A stretch of 5,640 bases of DNA from positions 1 to 5,640 of the forward strand of contig CANJQZ010000141.1 in NCBI GenBank assembly GCA_947476515.1, written 5' to 3'. The notes below the pieces were generated by a model, which had not been told where the DNA came from, made no database searches, and worked only from the letters and a program-made list of their open reading frames with translations. This DNA comes from Flavobacteriales bacterium. GTDB taxonomy: Bacteria > Bacteroidota > Bacteroidia > Flavobacteriales_D > Crocinitomicaceae. A program made the position numbers and the translations under genes. Below, piece by piece: positions 4,451 through 5,640 of this stretch (positions are counted from its first letter, which is position 1; every line of letters starts with the position of its first letter).

Positions 4451-5640
4451 ATGAAAAAAAACAGTCGTTTTGCAACCAATTGCGCCTTTCTCTTCCTTGC
4501 GGCTGTATTTATTTTCACCTCCTGTAATTCAGAGAGCAGCAACAGTAGCTTAAAATCTAAAGCGGCAAGATTAAATGTATTGTCCATTGAAATATCTGGA
4601 AGGGAAAATTTGAAAATAAATTTGGACATCAAGGGTCTTCGGCCAAAATCAAAAAGAATTTCTTTTAAACTTCATGCTTTAAGTGCTTCAGAAAATCAGT
4701 CTTTCAAAGATATAAGTTGGCAAAGTCCGAATATTGATTCTACGATGACTTTATTTTTAAAATTCATTGCTGACCTTCCTTATAATGCACCTCAAAATGC
4801 CAACTATAAGTATGAATCTAATCAATTTGTTCTAAAGGAATCACTTCCGGGAAATCAATTAGACACTTCAAAAATCAGATTACATTTAACAAAACAGATA
4901 AAAAGTAGAGGGGTAACATTAGATTTAGACAAGCAGCAACTATATATTTTACCTAAGTATGAAAGTAATTCTGAAGAAATTAAAGCAGCAAAAAAAGCCT
5001 TAGATCGTTGTTTGAAAAGCTCTATCACCTTAATCGCTGAAAATGAATCCTTTAATTTAACAAAAACAATTTATGGACCTTGGTTGAGTCTTGACACTAC
5101 CTTAGAAGTGAAAGTGGACAAGTTTTTAATGCAACTATATCTTCAAAAAATCGCTTTGAAAATTGAGCCTTCCTTGACTGAAATTTTAGAAAAATTTGAC
5201 ATCACGGATACCACTCAGGCCTTAGAGGAAATCAAATTTCCTAGAATGAATATCTCTAAAGAAATTGAAGAACTTTCCGCTTTGATTTTAAAAGGATCTA
5301 ATTCAAGTAAACAAATTATATTTTCCAATAGGGGCTTACCCAATGGGATAAAATTAGGCTATAAGGATTTTGTAGAAGTGAGTTTAGCGGAACAAAAACT
5401 TTGGTTGTTTAAAGATGGAAATTTAATTATTGAGACCGATATTGTTACGGGTAATGAAAAACTTGGTCGCACTACTCCTGTCGGAAATTATAAGATTTTA
5501 TACAAACAAAAAAACAAAACCCTTCGTGGACCAGGATATGCTTCATTTGTTTCTTATTGGATGCCTTTTTACAATGGTTATGGTTTACATGATGCCAATT
5601 GGAGAAGAACTTTTGGTTCCAATATATATGAAAGAGGAGG
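4451..5640 (+). CDS. Lipoprotein L,D-transpeptidase (PG_binding_4-like region plus YkuD domain), 3'-truncated by the window
   Basis: An uninterrupted frame runs from the ATG at 4451 to the window end, giving 396 complete codons. The N-terminus is a lipoprotein signal: basic start, hydrophobic residues 12-22, lipobox F-T-S-C with Cys25, then a Ser/Asn-rich linker. Residues about 112-230 resemble the PG_binding_4 domain often placed before YkuD domains ('YKYESNQFVLKESLPGNQLD' at 119-138, then a region ending near 'YGPWLSL'). Residues about 306 onward are YkuD: 'FVEVSLAEQKLWLFKDG' (307-323), 'TGNEKLGRTTPVGNYKI' (333-349), 'YWMPFYNGYGLHDANWR' (369-385) with the conserved His380, and 'FGSNIYERGG' at the edge. 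The SHGC catalytic motif should follow at once but lies outside the window. L,D-transpeptidases form 3-3 peptidoglycan crosslinks or attach proteins to the wall in the periplasm. A weak GGGA at 4440-4443 precedes the start. The upstream DUF1287 lipoprotein gene suggests a shared cell-wall role. Integrity of the active site cannot be seen here. Confidence 0.88.
   Translation, partial: MKKNSRFATNCAFLFLAAVFIFTSCNSESSNSSLKSKAARLNVLSIEISGRENLKINLDIKGLRPKSKRISFKLHALSASENQSFKDISWQSPNIDSTMTLFLKFIADLPYNAPQNANYKYESNQFVLKESLPGNQLDTSKIRLHLTKQIKSRGVTLDLDKQQLYILPKYESNSEEIKAAKKALDRCLKSSITLIAENESFNLTKTIYGPWLSLDTTLEVKVDKFLMQLYLQKIALKIEPSLTEILEKFDITDTTQALEEIKFPRMNISKEIEELSALILKGSNSSKQIIFSNRGLPNGIKLGYKDFVEVSLAEQKLWLFKDGNLIIETDIVTGNEKLGRTTPVGNYKILYKQKNKTLRGPGYASFVSYWMPFYNGYGLHDANWRRTFGSNIYERG

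Noticed and set aside
4435..4632. A 65-codon minus-strand frame with a hydrophobic, Lys-rich end
   Set aside because: It is antisense to the signal peptide and linker of the L,D-transpeptidase; the plus-strand frame runs on for nearly 400 codons with YkuD motifs.
3859..4733. Shared 'I-T/S-W-Q-S' phrase in the DUF1287 protein (residues 60-64) and the L,D-transpeptidase (88-92), with similar DNA
   Set aside because: The match covers only about five residues, the flanks do not align, and the two segments lie in unrelated domains; chance is the simplest explanation.

Overview
The window looks like chromosomal DNA from a low-GC member of the Bacteroidota, probably an environmental relative of the Flavobacteriia or Sphingobacteriia/Chitinophagia (inference). 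The evidence is a secreted protein ending in a textbook type IX secretion (T9SS, Por) sorting domain with an 'FPNP' motif, a second C-terminus of the same general shape, lipoprotein signals ending in 'SC', start codons without strong Shine-Dalgarno sequences, and several promoter-like boxes close to the Bacteroidota consensus TAnnTTTG. I see no rRNA, tRNA, CRISPR array, insertion sequence or phage gene.

Layout. (1) Positions 1-1080, plus strand: the 3' part of a secreted sialidase/glycosidase-like beta-propeller protein with an Asp-box and a degenerate sorting-like domain. A good intrinsic terminator overlaps its stop codon. (2) Positions 1081-1344: a 264-base gap with a candidate promoter, a purine/pyrimidine hairpin and a nine-codon GTG micro-ORF. 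(3) Positions 1345-1794, plus: a small fusion of a J-domain (HPD motif intact) with a KTSC domain. (4) Positions 1829-3592, minus, convergent with the J-domain gene: a 587-residue secreted right-handed beta-helix protein of the pectate-lyase-like class with a T9SS type A C-terminal domain. (5) Positions 3593-3681: an 89-base divergent regulatory gap centred on an inverted repeat. (6) Positions 3682-4347, plus: a DUF1287 lipoprotein with a probable Cys/His hydrolase core. (7) Position 4451 to the window end, plus: a lipoprotein L,D-transpeptidase with a PG_binding_4-type N-terminal region and a YkuD domain, cut by the window edge just before the expected catalytic cysteine.

How the genes may work together. 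The two T9SS-type proteins are plausible extracellular carbohydrate-active or adhesive proteins, but they are on opposite strands and separated by the J-domain gene, so they are not one operon. The DUF1287 protein and the L,D-transpeptidase are adjacent, in the same direction, and both are predicted envelope lipoproteins. They are the best candidate for a functional pair, acting on the cell wall, although a promoter-like box in the 103-base gap means they may also be transcribed separately. Nothing here is clearly a new defence or mobile system. The most interesting items are the J-KTSC fusion, the DUF1287/L,D-transpeptidase pairing, the conserved His/Asp/Gly-rich core of the beta-helix protein, and the dyad in the divergent promoter region.
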